From positions 2,046,001 to 2,110,000 of the forward strand of contig NZ_CP025198.1 in assembly GCF_003325455.1 (NCBI RefSeq): DNA of 64,000 nucleotides, read 5' to 3'. The notes below the pieces were generated by a model. That model had not been told where the DNA came from and ran no database searches. It was given only the letters and a program-made list of their open reading frames with translations. This DNA comes from Acidipropionibacterium virtanenii (lineage in GTDB: Bacteria; Actinomycetota; Actinomycetes; Propionibacteriales; Propionibacteriaceae). The position numbers were made by a program, and so were the translations under genes. This document shows, piece after piece, positions 1 through 10,677 of the stretch; position 1 is the stretch's first letter, and each line of letters opens with the position of its first letter.

Positions 1-1898
1 GCGCCGGCCGATTCCCGCCGGTCCAGGGCGTCGAGGATCATCGTCTCGCCGAGTTCGATGAAGTCGGCCACCCGGCCGGCCTTCTCCAGCTCCTGGTTGA
101 GCCGTCCTCCGGAGCCGACCACCAGGACGTCGCGCCAGAACTCGTCGCGCAGCGCACGCACCTTCCCCAGCCCTTCGACCAGTCCGGCCTCGTCGCGGCT
201 CACCCCGCAGTGCTCGTAGAGGATGTCGCCGAGCCTGCGGTGGAACCACTCGGGTCGGCGGGTGCCCTTGTTGCCCAGCAGCGCGTCGATCCGGTCGTGA
301 ACCCTCCGGACCGCGCTGCCCACCTCGGGCGCGCCGATGCTCAGAGGTTTCTCGCCGACGAATCCGGCCAGATAGTCCGGCACGGCCCTGGGCAGCGTGA
401 ACCAGCCGTCGACCGAAGCCGACAGCAGGGAGTTCGCGCCCAGGCGGTTGGCGCCGTGGTAGTTGTTCGAGGCCTCGCCGCCGACGAACAGCCCCGGAAT
501 GGTGCTCATCTGGTTGTAGTCGACCCATAGCCCGCCCATCGTGAAGTGGGCTCCGGGAGCGATGCGCATCGGCACCCGGTAGGGGTCCTCCCCGGTGGCG
601 TCGAGATACATCTTGAACAGGTTGCCGTAGCGCTCGGCGATGGTGTCGCGGCCGAGCCGGGCGATGGCGTCGCGGAAGTCCAGGAACACCGAGTTGTGCA
701 GCGGTCCGACGCCGTGCCCGGAGTCGATCTGGGTACGAGCGTTGCGCGATGCCACGTCGCGCGGGGTGAGGTTGCCGAAGGCCGGGTACTTGCGCTCCAG
801 GTAGTAGTCCCGCTCATCCTCGGGAATCTCGTCGGCCGGACGGTCGTCTCCGGGCTTCCTCGGCACCCAGATCCGCCCGTCGTTGCGCAGCGACTCGCTC
901 ATCAGCGTCGTCTTGGACTGCCAGTGGGAGCTCACCGGCAGGGCGGTGGGATGGAACTGGACGAAGCACGGGCTGGCGAAATAGGCGCCCTGCCGGTGAG
1001 CCCGCCAGGTGGCGGTGGCATTGGAGCCCTTGGCCAGCGTCGACCACTGGTACACCGATCCGTACCCGCCTGTGCACAGGATCACCACATGGGCCGTCCA
1101 GGGCCGGACCTCCCCGCTCAGCAGGTCGCGGGTGACGATCCCCTGCGCCCGGCCGTCGGCCACGACGAGATCCAGCATCTCGGTGCGGTTGTGCATCGTC
1201 ACGGTGCCGGCGTCGATCTGCTCCTGGAGGGCCTGGGAGCAGGCCACCTCCAGCTGCTGGCCGGTCTCGCCGCGGGTGTAGTAGGTGCGCGAGACCTGCA
1301 CCCCGCCGAAGGATCGGGTGGCCAGCTGGCCGCCGTACTCGCGGGCGAAGGGGGCTCCGATGGCGTACATGTGGTCGATGACCTTCACCGACTCGGTGCC
1401 CAGACGCACCGCGTCGGCCTCCCTGCCCCGGTAGTCGCCGCCCTTGACGGTGTCCTTGACGAACCGGGCGAGGGTGTCCCCATCGACCTTCCTGGCCCGC
1501 GCGGCATTGATGCCTCCCTGAGCGGCCACCGAGTGGGCCCGTCGCGGCGAGTCGTGGAAGCTGAAGCAGTCGACGTGGTACCCGAGCTGACCGAGGCTGG
1601 CCGCCACCCCGGCCCCCGCCAACCCGGTGCCCACCACGATCACCGACATCTTTCGCCGGTTGGCCGGGTTCACCAGACGGTACTCGTTCTGGCGGCGCTC
1701 CCAGGCGGTCAGCGGATCACCCTCGGGAACCTTCGCGTCCAGCTCGTCGCCGATCCGGTAGCCGGCCTGCTGCTGCGCAGCACCCAGGTGGTCGCGGGCC
1801 GGCGTGTGCCGGGGCGAACGCTCACCCCCCGACCGGTGGTCGGCAGGACGAGGCCGGATCCTCTCCATGAACCTGTTGACGGATGAGGGCCCGGTCAT
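1..1898 (-). CDS. sdhA: Succinate dehydrogenase/fumarate reductase flavoprotein subunit (3' end outside window)
   Basis: This is the FAD subunit of complex II. It oxidises succinate to fumarate, or in propionibacterial metabolism reduces fumarate. About 632 residues are present and the C-terminus runs off the left edge. A Rossmann motif (VVGTGLAGAG, about residues 88-97) is followed by HSVAAQGGINA at about 122-132, whose histidine carries the covalent FAD in this family. QFHPTALP and GGEASNNYHGANRLGANSLL are the usual active-site and C-terminal FAD-domain blocks. The start ATG overlaps the sdhC stop (ATGA), so the two genes are translationally coupled. The iron-sulfur subunit would be expected next, beyond the edge. 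There is an extra N-terminal stretch of about 40 residues before the conserved part, and a later start at Met11 is possible. Confidence 0.95.
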   Translation of the reverse strand, partial: MTGPSSVNRFMERIRPRPADHRSGGERSPRHTPARDHLGAAQQQAGYRIGDELDAKVPEGDPLTAWERRQNEYRLVNPANRRKMSVIVVGTGLAGAGVAASLGQLGYHVDCFSFHDSPRRAHSVAAQGGINAARARKVDGDTLARFVKDTVKGGDYRGREADAVRLGTESVKVIDHMYAIGAPFAREYGGQLATRSFGGVQVSRTYYTRGETGQQLEVACSQALQEQIDAGTVTMHNRTEMLDLVVADGRAQGIVTRDLLSGEVRPWTAHVVILCTGGYGSVYQWSTLAKGSNATATWRAHRQGAYFASPCFVQFHPTALPVSSHWQSKTTLMSESLRNDGRIWVPRKPGDDRPADEIPEDERDYYLERKYPAFGNLTPRDVASRNARTQIDSGHGVGPLHNSVFLDFRDAIARLGRDTIAERYGNLFKMYLDATGEDPYRVPMRIAPGAHFTMGGLWVDYNQMSTIPGLFVGGEASNNYHGANRLGANSLLSASVDGWFTLPRAVPDYLAGFVGEKPLSIGAPEVGSAVRRVHDRIDALLGNKGTRRPEWFHRRLGDILYEHCGVSRDEAGLVEGLGKVRALRDEFWRDVLVVGSGGRLNQELEKAGRVADFIELGETMILDALDRRESAG

Positions 1899-2671
1899 GA
1901 GATCACCCCTGCGAGGACGAGCATCGGCAGCACGCCGTTTCCGACGACGATGGCCAGTGCGATGAGAATTCCGACGAGCATCCAGATTCTGCGCAGCCTG
2001 GCGCCGGTGCCGCCGAAATCGTTGATGACGCTCCAGGCCCCCTGAACCAGGTGGACGCCGATCACCAGCATGAGAGCGCTGTAGAAGATCGCCATCGCAG
2101 GCCGCGACAGGCTCGCGACCAGGTTCTGATAGGCGTAGACGTTCACCTCGGCCGAGCCGGTCCGCACCGGAGCCTGGTATCCGGCCGACGCCACACCGGC
2201 GCCGATCGTCAGATCGAGGATGTGCACCACGATGAAGACCAGCAGCAGGATCCCCGACACCAGCATGGTGCGAGCGCCCCAGGTGAGGGCACCCATCCGG
2301 CGGCGGCGATGCGCGCCGCGGCCGCGGCGTCCGCGCACCCAGATCGTGACCCCCGACAGGATATGGGCCACCAGACACACCAGCAGCACGATCCGCAGGA
2401 TCCACAACACCCCCTCATAGGGGATCAGTGGATGCAGCAGGGTCCTCAGGAAGGCCGCGTAGGAGTTGTACTCCTCGGGCCCCATGAAGGCCTTGAGGTT
2501 CCCGATCATGTGCACCAGGACGAACAGCGCGAAGATCGTGCCCGTGACCGCCATCGTCACCTTGAGGGCGACGTTGGAGGGCCTGGTCCGACGCCCGCCG
2601 GCGGGGACCACCACGTCCCCGACCGGTGCGAGCCCTTCCCGTTCTCCAGTGATCCATTGCGGGACGCTCAT
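1895..2671 (-). CDS. sdhC: Succinate dehydrogenase cytochrome b558 subunit
   Basis: This is the membrane anchor of complex II. The 258-residue protein has five hydrophobic segments (about residues 40-60, 90-115, 135-160, 195-215 and 230-250). Histidines in segments such as LFVLVHMIGN, VAHILSG and FIVVHILDL suit the di-haem b558 family, which passes electrons between menaquinone and SdhAB. I chose the ATG at 2671 because GGAG lies 8 bases upstream; an open frame continues further upstream but has no site. It is first in the sdhCA(B) operon. Upstream, GGTACGACA occurs twice (2695-2703 and 2712-2720, period 17), which could be an operator. Confidence 0.92.
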   Translation of the reverse strand: MSVPQWITGEREGLAPVGDVVVPAGGRRTRPSNVALKVTMAVTGTIFALFVLVHMIGNLKAFMGPEEYNSYAAFLRTLLHPLIPYEGVLWILRIVLLVCLVAHILSGVTIWVRGRRGRGAHRRRRMGALTWGARTMLVSGILLLVFIVVHILDLTIGAGVASAGYQAPVRTGSAEVNVYAYQNLVASLSRPAMAIFYSALMLVIGVHLVQGAWSVINDFGGTGARLRRIWMLVGILIALAIVVGNGVLPMLVLAGVIS

Positions 2672-2803
2672 GCCCACACTCCGTTCAGAACTCGGGTACG
2701 ACACCGTCTCCGGTACGACAGAGTGTAGTGAAGGGTTGCGGGGCGAGCCGACCCGGGGTCCGAAATGGGGCCCCACGGTAATCCTGCACAGCGCGGATCC
2801 GGC

Positions 2804-4210
2804 TCAGTGGTGGAAGGCCTTGGAGTGTCCGGTCCGGGGCATCGGGGCATCCAACGAGTCCAGGAAGTCGACCTCCTCGCGAAGGTCGGCCAGGAAGGCA
2901 TCGGCCAGATCGCGACTGAAGCCGTTGCGCACCACCACCCGCTGCACCGTGAGATCCTCCAGATCGGCGGGCATCGGGTAAGCGGGCACCAGCCACCCCT
3001 TCATCCTGAGCCGGTCTCCCAGGTGGTGCAGGTCCCAGTTCTCGGTGTGGCCCTCGCGCATCCGCCAGGCGAAGACCGGGATGTCGGAGCCGTCGTTCCA
3101 CAGCTCGAAGGCCGGCACCGCGCCGATCTCGGTGGCCAGGTGGGTGGCGACGTCGCTGCAGGTCTGCTGGACGCGCCGATATCCCGCGAATCCCAACCTC
3201 ATGAAGAGGTAGTACTGCAGCAGCACCTGGGCGCCCGGCCGGGAGAAGTTCAGGGCGAAGGTCGGCATGTCCCCGCCCAGGTAGCTCACCCGGAAGACCA
3301 GGTCCTCGGGCAGGCACTCGGCGGTGCGCCACACGATCCACCCCAGGCCCGGGTAGACCAGTCCGTACTTGTGTCCGGAGGTGTTGATCGAGACCACCCG
3401 TTCGATCCGGAAGTCCCATTCCAGATCCGGCTGGATGAACGGGGCGATCATCGCACCGGAGGCGCCGTCGACGTGGATCCTGACGTCCAGGCCGGTCTCG
3501 GCCTGGATCCGATCGAGGGCCTCCGCGATCCGGGCGACCGGCTCGTACATTCCGGTGTAGGTGACACCCATGATCGCCACCACACCGATGGTGTTCTCGT
3601 CGACGTAGTCGGCCAGGTCGTGGCCGTCGAGCACCTTGTGCTCCATCGAGACGGGCACCTGGCGCATCTCGACCTCCCAGTAGTTGCAGAACTTCTCCCA
3701 GCAGACCTGCACCGCGCTCGACATCACCAGGTTGGGCCGGTCGGTGGGCTTCCCGGCGGCCCGCCGGGCATGGGACCACCGTCGCTTGAGGGCCAGCCCG
3801 GCCAGCATGCAGGCCTCCGAGGAGCCGATCGTCGAGGTGCCGGCGGTGTGCTCGGGATCCGGGGCGTGCCACAGATCGGCGAGCATCGTGACACACCGGT
3901 TCTCGATCTCGGCGGTGCGCGGGTACTCGTCCTTGTCGATCATGTTCTTGTCGGCGGCCTCCAGATAGAGGCGGTTGGCATCGTCCTCCATCCAGGTGCC
4001 GACGAAGGTGGCGAGGTTGAGCCGGGCGTTGCCGTCCAGCATCGCCTCGTCGTGGACGATCTGGTAGGCGGTCTCCGGCAGGCTCTCGTCGTGGGGGATC
4101 CGCATTCTCGGCAGCGCGGACGCCTCACCCGGCCTGACGAACACCGGATTCAGCTCGACGGGCGACGGGTTCTCGTGGTGCTGCTGACCTGAGATGCGGT
4201 GCAGTGACAT
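2804..4210 (-). CDS. gadB: Glutamate decarboxylase
   Basis: A PLP enzyme that converts glutamate to GABA and CO2, consuming a cytoplasmic proton; it usually serves acid resistance. The 468 residues match the family length. The Schiff-base lysine is in SGHKYGLVYPG at about residue 281, and HVDGASGAMIAPF holds the aspartate that contacts the PLP ring nitrogen. The protein ends in KAFHH; a near-terminal histidine closes the active site at neutral pH in E. coli GadB, so pH gating may be kept here (inference). AGGAAGGG precedes the ATG. No glutamate/GABA antiporter gene is adjacent, although a glutamate-type ABC importer lies about 13 kb away. Confidence 0.94.
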   Translation of the reverse strand: MSLHRISGQQHHENPSPVELNPVFVRPGEASALPRMRIPHDESLPETAYQIVHDEAMLDGNARLNLATFVGTWMEDDANRLYLEAADKNMIDKDEYPRTAEIENRCVTMLADLWHAPDPEHTAGTSTIGSSEACMLAGLALKRRWSHARRAAGKPTDRPNLVMSSAVQVCWEKFCNYWEVEMRQVPVSMEHKVLDGHDLADYVDENTIGVVAIMGVTYTGMYEPVARIAEALDRIQAETGLDVRIHVDGASGAMIAPFIQPDLEWDFRIERVVSINTSGHKYGLVYPGLGWIVWRTAECLPEDLVFRVSYLGGDMPTFALNFSRPGAQVLLQYYLFMRLGFAGYRRVQQTCSDVATHLATEIGAVPAFELWNDGSDIPVFAWRMREGHTENWDLHHLGDRLRMKGWLVPAYPMPADLEDLTVQRVVVRNGFSRDLADAFLADLREEVDFLDSLDAPMPRTGHSKAFHH

Positions 4211-4252
4211 GGGCGGATCCCTTCCTACGTCGTGACGCCTGTCCCCTCATCC

Positions 4253-4972
4253 TCACACCTCATGTCCCCTTCCGGGCCCCAGCGCGGCGAAGGGATCGGT
4301 GACCCGGTACGAGTCCTCGGTGAATCGCCAGGTGCTCGGTGGGCGTCCGCCGCGCGCTCCCGGCTCCGCCAGGATGCCGACCCGCTCGATCTGTCTGCGC
4401 CGGCGCAGCACCCGGGACAGGTTGGTGACATCGACGTCGTGGCCCAGCACCGCCCCGTAGATGGCCCGCAGGGTCGCCATGGTGAACTCGGCCGGGGCCA
4501 GGGCGAAGGCGATGTTGGTGTAGGAGATCTTGCCCCTCAACCGCTCCAGGGCCGTCTCGACGACGAGGTGATGGTCGAAGGCCAGCTCGGGAAGGTCGAC
4601 GGCGTCGACCCATACGGCCCCGATCGCCAGGTCCTCCTGACGGTCGCACGGCACCAGGCCGAGGTAGGCGGTGGCGATGGTCCTCTCGAAGGGATCGCGT
4701 CCGGGATCGGAGTAGGTGGCCAACTGCTCGCGATGGGCCAGGCCGGCCAGGCCCAGCTGATCCGCCAGGTGGCGATCCATCGCCTCCTCCATCGATTCGG
4801 AGACCTCGACGGGGCCGCTCGGCAGTGCGAGCCGGCCGGCGAAGGGCTCGTGGTCACGGCGTCGTGCCAGCACCTGCAGCCGGGAGGCCTCGCCCGCCCG
4901 CAGCACCACGGCGAGCACCTCGTGCCGGTACTTCGCCACCCCTCGCTGGTCCCGGAACGGTGCTCTCATCAC
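4253..4972 (-). CDS. nrtR: NrtR-type transcriptional regulator of NAD biosynthesis (degenerate Nudix domain plus winged helix)
   Basis: The 239-residue protein has an N-terminal Nudix fold (about 15-145) and a C-terminal winged helix. The linker [18 protein letters not shown] is typical of NrtR, which in other bacteria binds ADP-ribose or a related NAD metabolite and releases DNA. The Nudix box is at about 53-75, but the REUxEE core reads RHLADQ. The catalytic glutamates are therefore missing, and the domain probably senses rather than hydrolyses. It is divergent from nadABC with palindromes in between (4999-5023), so repression of nadABC and of itself is likely. The start is GTG 4972 or ATG 4969; TAGCAT lies 6 bases upstream of the GTG, suggesting a leaderless mRNA. 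Confidence 0.88.
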   Translation of the reverse strand: MMRAPFRDQRGVAKYRHEVLAVVLRAGEASRLQVLARRRDHEPFAGRLALPSGPVEVSESMEEAMDRHLADQLGLAGLAHREQLATYSDPGRDPFERTIATAYLGLVPCDRQEDLAIGAVWVDAVDLPELAFDHHLVVETALERLRGKISYTNIAFALAPAEFTMATLRAIYGAVLGHDVDVTNLSRVLRRRRQIERVGILAEPGARGGRPPSTWRFTEDSYRVTDPFAALGPGRGHEV

Positions 4973-4998
4973 ACCGGCATGCTACAGTTCCCATGTTT

Positions 4999-5023
4999 TC
5001 GACTCATCGTCGATAACTTATCG
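4999..5023. promoter_or_regulatory. Overlapping palindromes between nrtR and nadA, likely NrtR operator
   Basis: Two interlocking palindromes share bases: TCGAC-TCATC-GTCGA at 4999-5013 and CGATAA-C-TTATCG at 5011-5023. They sit about 30 bases before the nadA ribosome site and about 30 bases before the nrtR start. Their position between a regulator and its presumed target is the classic NrtR arrangement. That NrtR binds here is inferred from position; I have no motif score. Confidence 0.6.
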
Positions 5024-5060
5024 CTTCATAGTCGCTTACAGGTTGAGGACAGGAGTCCCG

Positions 5061-6095
5061 ATGAGCACCATCACCCCGCAGCCCGTCGCCCCGCGGCCCA
5101 CAGCACCGCCTCGGGCCACCGCGCAGGACGCCGCCGTCTCAACCTGGGCCGAACAGGTCAGGCGCGCGGCCCGCGAGCAGGACGCCGTGATCCTGGCCCA
5201 CAACTACCAGGACCCGGCCATCCAAGATGTCGCCGACCACGTCGGTGACTCATTGGCACTCTCGCGCATCGCCGCCGACTGCGACGCCTCCACCATCGTC
5301 TTCGCCGGTGTGCACTTCATGGCCGAGACCGCCAAGATCCTCTCCCCCGACAAGCGCGTCCTCATCCCCGACGCCCGGGCCGGCTGCTCCCTGGCCGACT
5401 GCATCACCGCCGACCAGCTGCGCGAGTGGAAGGCCCAGTACCCCGGTGCCGTCGTGGTGAGCTATGTCAACACCACCGCGGCGGTCAAGGCCGAGACCGA
5501 CATCTGCTGCACCTCCTCCAACGCCCTGGAGGTGGTCCGCTCCATCCCCGCCGGCACCGACGTGCTGTTCTGCCCCGATCAGTTCCTCGGCGCGCATGTG
5601 CGCCGCACCCTGGGCCGCGACAACATCCACACCTGGATGGGCGAGTGCCACGTGCACGCCGACATCTCCCCCACCGATCTCATCGATCAGGTGCACGCCA
5701 ACCCGGATGCCGAGCTCTTCGTCCACCCCGAGTGCGGCTGCACCACCAGCGCCCTGTGGCTGGCCGGGCAGGGCGATCTGCCTCCCGAGCGGACCCACAT
5801 CCTGTCGACAGGCGGCATGCTCACCGCCGCCCGTGCGACCTCCTCGGCGAAGGTTCTGGTGGCCACCGAGGTGGGCATGCTGCACCAGCTGCGCCATGCC
5901 AACGCCACCACCGATTTCCAGCCGGTCAATCCCGGCGCGATCTGCCCCTTCATGAAGATGACCACACGCGACAAGTTGCTGAGCTGCATCACGGAGGGTC
6001 ACGACGAGGTCGTCGTCGATCCGGCGATCGCGGTGAGGGCCCGCAGGGCCGTCGAACGCATGATCGCGATCGGCAATCCGGGAGGCGGGGAGTGA
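5061..6095 (+). CDS. nadA: Quinolinate synthase A
   Basis: Condenses iminoaspartate with dihydroxyacetone phosphate to give quinolinate, the second step of de novo NAD synthesis. It is a 344-residue [4Fe-4S] enzyme. Motifs seen are [20 protein letters not shown] near the N-terminus, [26 protein letters not shown] and [11 protein letters not shown]; cysteines in these blocks include the three cluster ligands. The ATG at 5061 is preceded by ACAGGAG; an in-frame TTG at 5043 is less likely. The TGA overlaps the nadB ATG (TGATG). First gene of nadABC and probably repressed by NrtR. Confidence 0.96.
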   Translation: MSTITPQPVAPRPTAPPRATAQDAAVSTWAEQVRRAAREQDAVILAHNYQDPAIQDVADHVGDSLALSRIAADCDASTIVFAGVHFMAETAKILSPDKRVLIPDARAGCSLADCITADQLREWKAQYPGAVVVSYVNTTAAVKAETDICCTSSNALEVVRSIPAGTDVLFCPDQFLGAHVRRTLGRDNIHTWMGECHVHADISPTDLIDQVHANPDAELFVHPECGCTTSALWLAGQGDLPPERTHILSTGGMLTAARATSSAKVLVATEVGMLHQLRHANATTDFQPVNPGAICPFMKMTTRDKLLSCITEGHDEVVVDPAIAVRARRAVERMIAIGNPGGGE

Positions 6096-7729
6096 TGCGC
6101 GGAACCCAGCTGCCGGTCCGACCGGCATCGTGGACCCGCAGCTGCGACGTCGTGGTGGTGGGCACCGGTGCCGCCGGTCTGTCGGCCGTCGTCAGTCTCG
6201 TCGCCGCCGGGATCGACGTCGCCGTGGTGACCCGCGGCAAGATCGCCGACTCCAGCACCGACTGGGCCCAGGGCGGCCTGGCGGCGGTCTGGTCTCCCGC
6301 CGATTCGGTCGACCTCCACCTGTCGGACACGCTGACCGCCGGTGCCGGGCTGTGCGATGAGGAGGCCGTGGCCGATCTCGTCTCCCACGCCCCCGGGGCG
6401 CTGCGCCGGCTCATCGGGCTCGGCGCCCGTTTCGACACCGACGCCGAGGGGCGGATCGACCTTCATCTGGAGGGCGGCCACCACGCCCGTCGCATCCTGC
6501 ACGCCGGCGGGGACCAGTCCGGCCACGAGGTCGAGCGCACCCTCACCGAGTCCCTGCGCGAGCGCCTCCAGATGCTTGCCGGCACCCGCCTGATCGACGT
6601 CCTCACCGACGCCGACGGAACCGCATGCGGAGTCTCGGTGCTCGACGAGCACGGCGTCACCGGGCGCATCCGCGCACGCGCGGTGCTGCTGGCCACCGGA
6701 GGGATCGGCCAGCTGTGGCCCACCACCACCAACCCGGAGGTCTCCACCGGAGACGGTCTGGCGGCCGCGCTGCGGGCCGGCGCGACCGTGCGCGACGCCG
6801 AGTTCATGCAGTTCCATCCGACGATCCTGGTGGTGCCCCCGCAGTACCGGACCCCCGGCGACCGGGGCGTGCTCATCTCCGAGGCGGTCCGCGGTGAGGG
6901 CGCCGTCCTCATCGACCGCGACGGACGCCGGGTGATGGCCGGCGTCCATCCGCTGGCCGACCTGGCTCCTCGAGATGTGGTCTCGGCGGCCGAGCAGGCT
7001 CATATGGCCGCCACCGGCCAAGACCACCTCTTCCTCGACGCCACCTTCTTCGGGTCCGCGCGCTGGGAGAACTCCTTCCCGTCGATCCTGGCGATGTGCC
7101 GGGCCCGCGGCGTCGATCCCGTCACCGAGCCGATCCCGGTCCGCCCGGGAGCGCACTACCACTGCGGAGGAGTCGCCGCCACGATGTCGGGTCTCACGGC
7201 GGTGCCCGGGCTGCGGGCTGTCGGCGAGGTGGCCTGCACCGGCGTCCAGGGCGCCAACCGGCTGGCCTCCAACTCGTTGACCGAGGCCCTGGTGATGGGA
7301 GAGCGTGCGGCCCGGGAGCTGGTCGACGAGCTTCGTGCCCCTCACCGGCCCGGGGAACCGGTGGATCGCCGGGCGGCGGTCCTGATCGCCGGCTCCGGTC
7401 TCGATGGGATCCGCCGGGTGATGGGGCAGCATGTGTCGGTGCTCCGCGAGGCGTCCGGTCTGCTCGAGGCCCTCACCGTCATCTCGGAACTGCCCGAGGC
7501 CGGTCACCTCGACGATTCCGTGCTCAGTGCCACGAATGCGGCCACGGCCGCCGCTCTGGTGGCCTCTTCCGCCGCGCGGCGCACCGAGTCCCGCGGTTGC
7601 CATCGCCGCAGCGACGTCACCGTCCGCAGGCACGAGTGGCGTCTCCACATCGACCAGTGGCTGGACGACGACGGCCGGCCGGCGCCGGCCTTCAGCGATC
7701 CGGTCCGTGACCACCAGGAGGCCGCATGA
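6095..7729 (+). CDS. nadB: L-aspartate oxidase
   Basis: A flavoenzyme that oxidises L-aspartate to iminoaspartate, the substrate of NadA. The 544 residues include the N-terminal FAD motif VVVVGTGAAGLSA (about 15-27), the family signature STDWAQGGLAAVW, QFHPTILVVPPQ, and the C-terminal GANRLASNSLTEALV block shared with the SdhA superfamily. The start ATG shares an A with the nadA stop, and the end overlaps nadC by 4 bases, so the three enzymes are translationally coupled. Its length and the absence of a covalent-FAD histidine motif separate it from SdhA. Confidence 0.95.
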   Translation: MRGTQLPVRPASWTRSCDVVVVGTGAAGLSAVVSLVAAGIDVAVVTRGKIADSSTDWAQGGLAAVWSPADSVDLHLSDTLTAGAGLCDEEAVADLVSHAPGALRRLIGLGARFDTDAEGRIDLHLEGGHHARRILHAGGDQSGHEVERTLTESLRERLQMLAGTRLIDVLTDADGTACGVSVLDEHGVTGRIRARAVLLATGGIGQLWPTTTNPEVSTGDGLAAALRAGATVRDAEFMQFHPTILVVPPQYRTPGDRGVLISEAVRGEGAVLIDRDGRRVMAGVHPLADLAPRDVVSAAEQAHMAATGQDHLFLDATFFGSARWENSFPSILAMCRARGVDPVTEPIPVRPGAHYHCGGVAATMSGLTAVPGLRAVGEVACTGVQGANRLASNSLTEALVMGERAARELVDELRAPHRPGEPVDRRAAVLIAGSGLDGIRRVMGQHVSVLREASGLLEALTVISELPEAGHLDDSVLSATNAATAAALVASSAARRTESRGCHRRSDVTVRRHEWRLHIDQWLDDDGRPAPAFSDPVRDHQEAA

Positions 7730-8658
7730 CCACCACAGCTCACCGCTCCCCGACCGCCCGTCCCGGGGCCGTTCTGCCGTACCGGATCCTCGCGGATCTG
7801 GAGGCGGCCCGCCTCTCCCCCCAGGACGTCCTCGACACGGTGGCGCGGACCCTTGATGAGGATCTGTCCTGGGGCCCGGACGTCACCACCGGAGCGATCT
7901 TCGACGAGTCCCGGCGCGGCCGGGCCCGGGTGGTGTCCCGGGCCGAGGGTTGCCTGGCCGGCGTACCGGTGGCCGCGGCCGCGCTGCACCTGCTGGCGTG
8001 GCGCAACGGCAACGAGGCGACGACGTCGGTCCTCCTCCATGACGGGTCACGGGTGATCCCCGGCGACGCCGTGCTGGTGGTCGAGGCGCCGCTGCGCGAC
8101 CTGCTGACCGCCGAGCGCACCATGCTGAACCTGCTGGGCCAGCTGTCGGGCGTCGCGACCGCCACCGCCGCCTGGGCCGACGCGCTGGAGGGTTCGGCGA
8201 CCCGGGTCCGCGACACCCGCAAGACGGTGCCGGGGCTGAGAGTTCTCCAGAAGTACGCGGTGCGCTGCGGCGGTGGCGTCAATCACCGGATGGGGCTGGG
8301 AGACGCCGCCCTCATCAAGGACAATCACATCGCCGCGGCCGGATCGGTCGCCGCGGCCCTGGAGGCGGTGCGGGCCCACGCCCCGGGCGTGAGCTGCGAG
8401 GTGGAGGCCGACACCCTCGACCAGGTGCGCGAGGCGGTCGCCGCCGGGGCCCGGCTGGTGCTGCTGGACAACATGGCTCCCGACGTCATGACCCGGGCAG
8501 TGGCGATCTGCCGCCCGGCCGGGGTGGCCACCGAGGCGTCCGGGGGCCTCGCGCTGCCCGACGCGCCCGCGGTGGGCGCCACCGGCGTCGACTATGTCGC
8601 GGTGGGCGCGCTGACCCATTCGGCACCGGTGCTGGATCTGGGCCTGGACATGGACTGA
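7726..8658 (+). CDS. nadC: Nicotinate-nucleotide pyrophosphorylase (carboxylating)
   Basis: Quinolinate phosphoribosyltransferase: quinolinate plus PRPP gives nicotinate mononucleotide, closing the de novo branch begun by NadB and NadA. The 310 residues show LLTAERTMLNLLGQLSGVAT, DTRKTVPGLRVLQKYAVRCG, HRMGLGDAALIKDNH and CEVEADTLDQ, all standard blocks with PRPP-binding and catalytic basic residues. The ATG overlaps the nadB stop (ATGA). A strong hairpin (8693-8735) follows, so the operon probably ends here. Confidence 0.95.
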   Translation: MTTTAHRSPTARPGAVLPYRILADLEAARLSPQDVLDTVARTLDEDLSWGPDVTTGAIFDESRRGRARVVSRAEGCLAGVPVAAAALHLLAWRNGNEATTSVLLHDGSRVIPGDAVLVVEAPLRDLLTAERTMLNLLGQLSGVATATAAWADALEGSATRVRDTRKTVPGLRVLQKYAVRCGGGVNHRMGLGDAALIKDNHIAAAGSVAAALEAVRAHAPGVSCEVEADTLDQVREAVAAGARLVLLDNMAPDVMTRAVAICRPAGVATEASGGLALPDAPAVGATGVDYVAVGALTHSAPVLDLGLDMD

Positions 8659-8692
8659 TCCATCTTCGCGGACGTCCATGATCTGCGCGGCT

Positions 8693-8735
8693 GCGAGGAG
8701 CCCCGGGAACCGTGCAGGTTCCCGGAGCTCCTCGC
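8693..8735. terminator. Bidirectional terminator hairpin between nadC and glyS
   Basis: Two 19-base arms (8693-8711 and 8717-8735) pair with one mismatch around a 5-base loop. The hairpin lies between convergent genes and is GC-rich. There is no clear T-run on either side, as is common in actinobacteria. Confidence 0.8.
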
Positions 8736-8766
8736 GTCATGCGGGCCTGATCGGCCTCGGACCTGT

Positions 8767-10158
<1,392 letters not shown>

Positions 10159-10245
10159 GGCCGTCCCTTTCTTCCAAGTCCTCATTGGAGTGGGCGCCAG
10201 GATGGCGTCCACGCGATGATCCACACTACCGTTCGCGGGCCGCGG

Positions 10246-10554
10246 TCAGGACCGGCGCGGCAGGTTGATCTGGTCATCGTCCAGGCCGAGGTAGGCACTG
10301 GGCTCATCGAGCATCCACGGCGCGACGCCCATGAATGCGGCGCGGCCGGCCGCGCCACCGAAGGCCGAGCGCCATGCTCTGGGGCTCTGCCACCGGGTGA
10401 CGACGGCGGCCAGCTCCTCGTCATCGACGTTGCGCCCGGCGTCCAGGCCCTCCAGGCCGGGGCACTCCTCGAGATGGCCGATCAGGGCGCCGAGGGCGGA
10501 CCGTAGCGCGGGCCACTGGCCGTCCGGGGCGCTGAACCTGAGGATGACGATCAC
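10246..10554 (-). CDS. Small antibiotic-biosynthesis-monooxygenase-like (ABM/EthD-fold) protein
   Basis: A 102-residue protein beginning VIVILRFSAPDG, with an acidic helix (ALIGHLEECPGLEGLDAGRN) and a second beta-helix unit (LAAVVTRWQSPRAWRSAFG). This dimeric alpha-beta barrel pattern is seen in small monooxygenase or haem-binding ABM proteins. The substrate cannot be told. The GTG at 10554 has no ribosome site, but TAACCT ends 7 bases upstream, so the mRNA is probably leaderless. It lies upstream of glyS on the same strand and divergent from zur. Confidence 0.6.
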   Translation of the reverse strand: MIVILRFSAPDGQWPALRSALGALIGHLEECPGLEGLDAGRNVDDEELAAVVTRWQSPRAWRSAFGGAAGRAAFMGVAPWMLDEPSAYLGLDDDQINLPRRS

Positions 10555-10613
10555 GTGCGCAAGGTTAGCGGCCCCCCTGGTGAGGTGACCCTTACTCGGC
10601 GGCTGGTCAGGGG

Positions 10614-10640
10614 TAGATTGGGTGCCCGGGGGCCGGGCAC
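10614..10640 (+). promoter_or_regulatory. zur promoter -10 and 5'-leader hairpin
   Basis: TAGATT at 10614-10619 is a plausible -10 box. It is followed directly by an 8-bp perfect stem with a 3-base loop (10622-10629 with 10633-10640), about 38 bases before the zur start. The hairpin may affect zur mRNA stability; this is inference. Confidence 0.4.
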
Positions 10641-10677
10641 GGTCCCCCTCCGTCAGCCCCGATCGAGGTGAGGATCC

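Noticed and set aside
4253-4972. An active Nudix hydrolase
   Set aside because: The box is degenerate at the catalytic glutamates and a winged helix follows, so a regulator is the better call.
5250-7714. Long open frames antisense to and in other frames of nadABC
   Set aside because: They lack family motifs and ribosome sites and have the skewed Arg/Gly/His/Ala composition expected of shadow frames in high-GC DNA; the nad frames explain the region fully.
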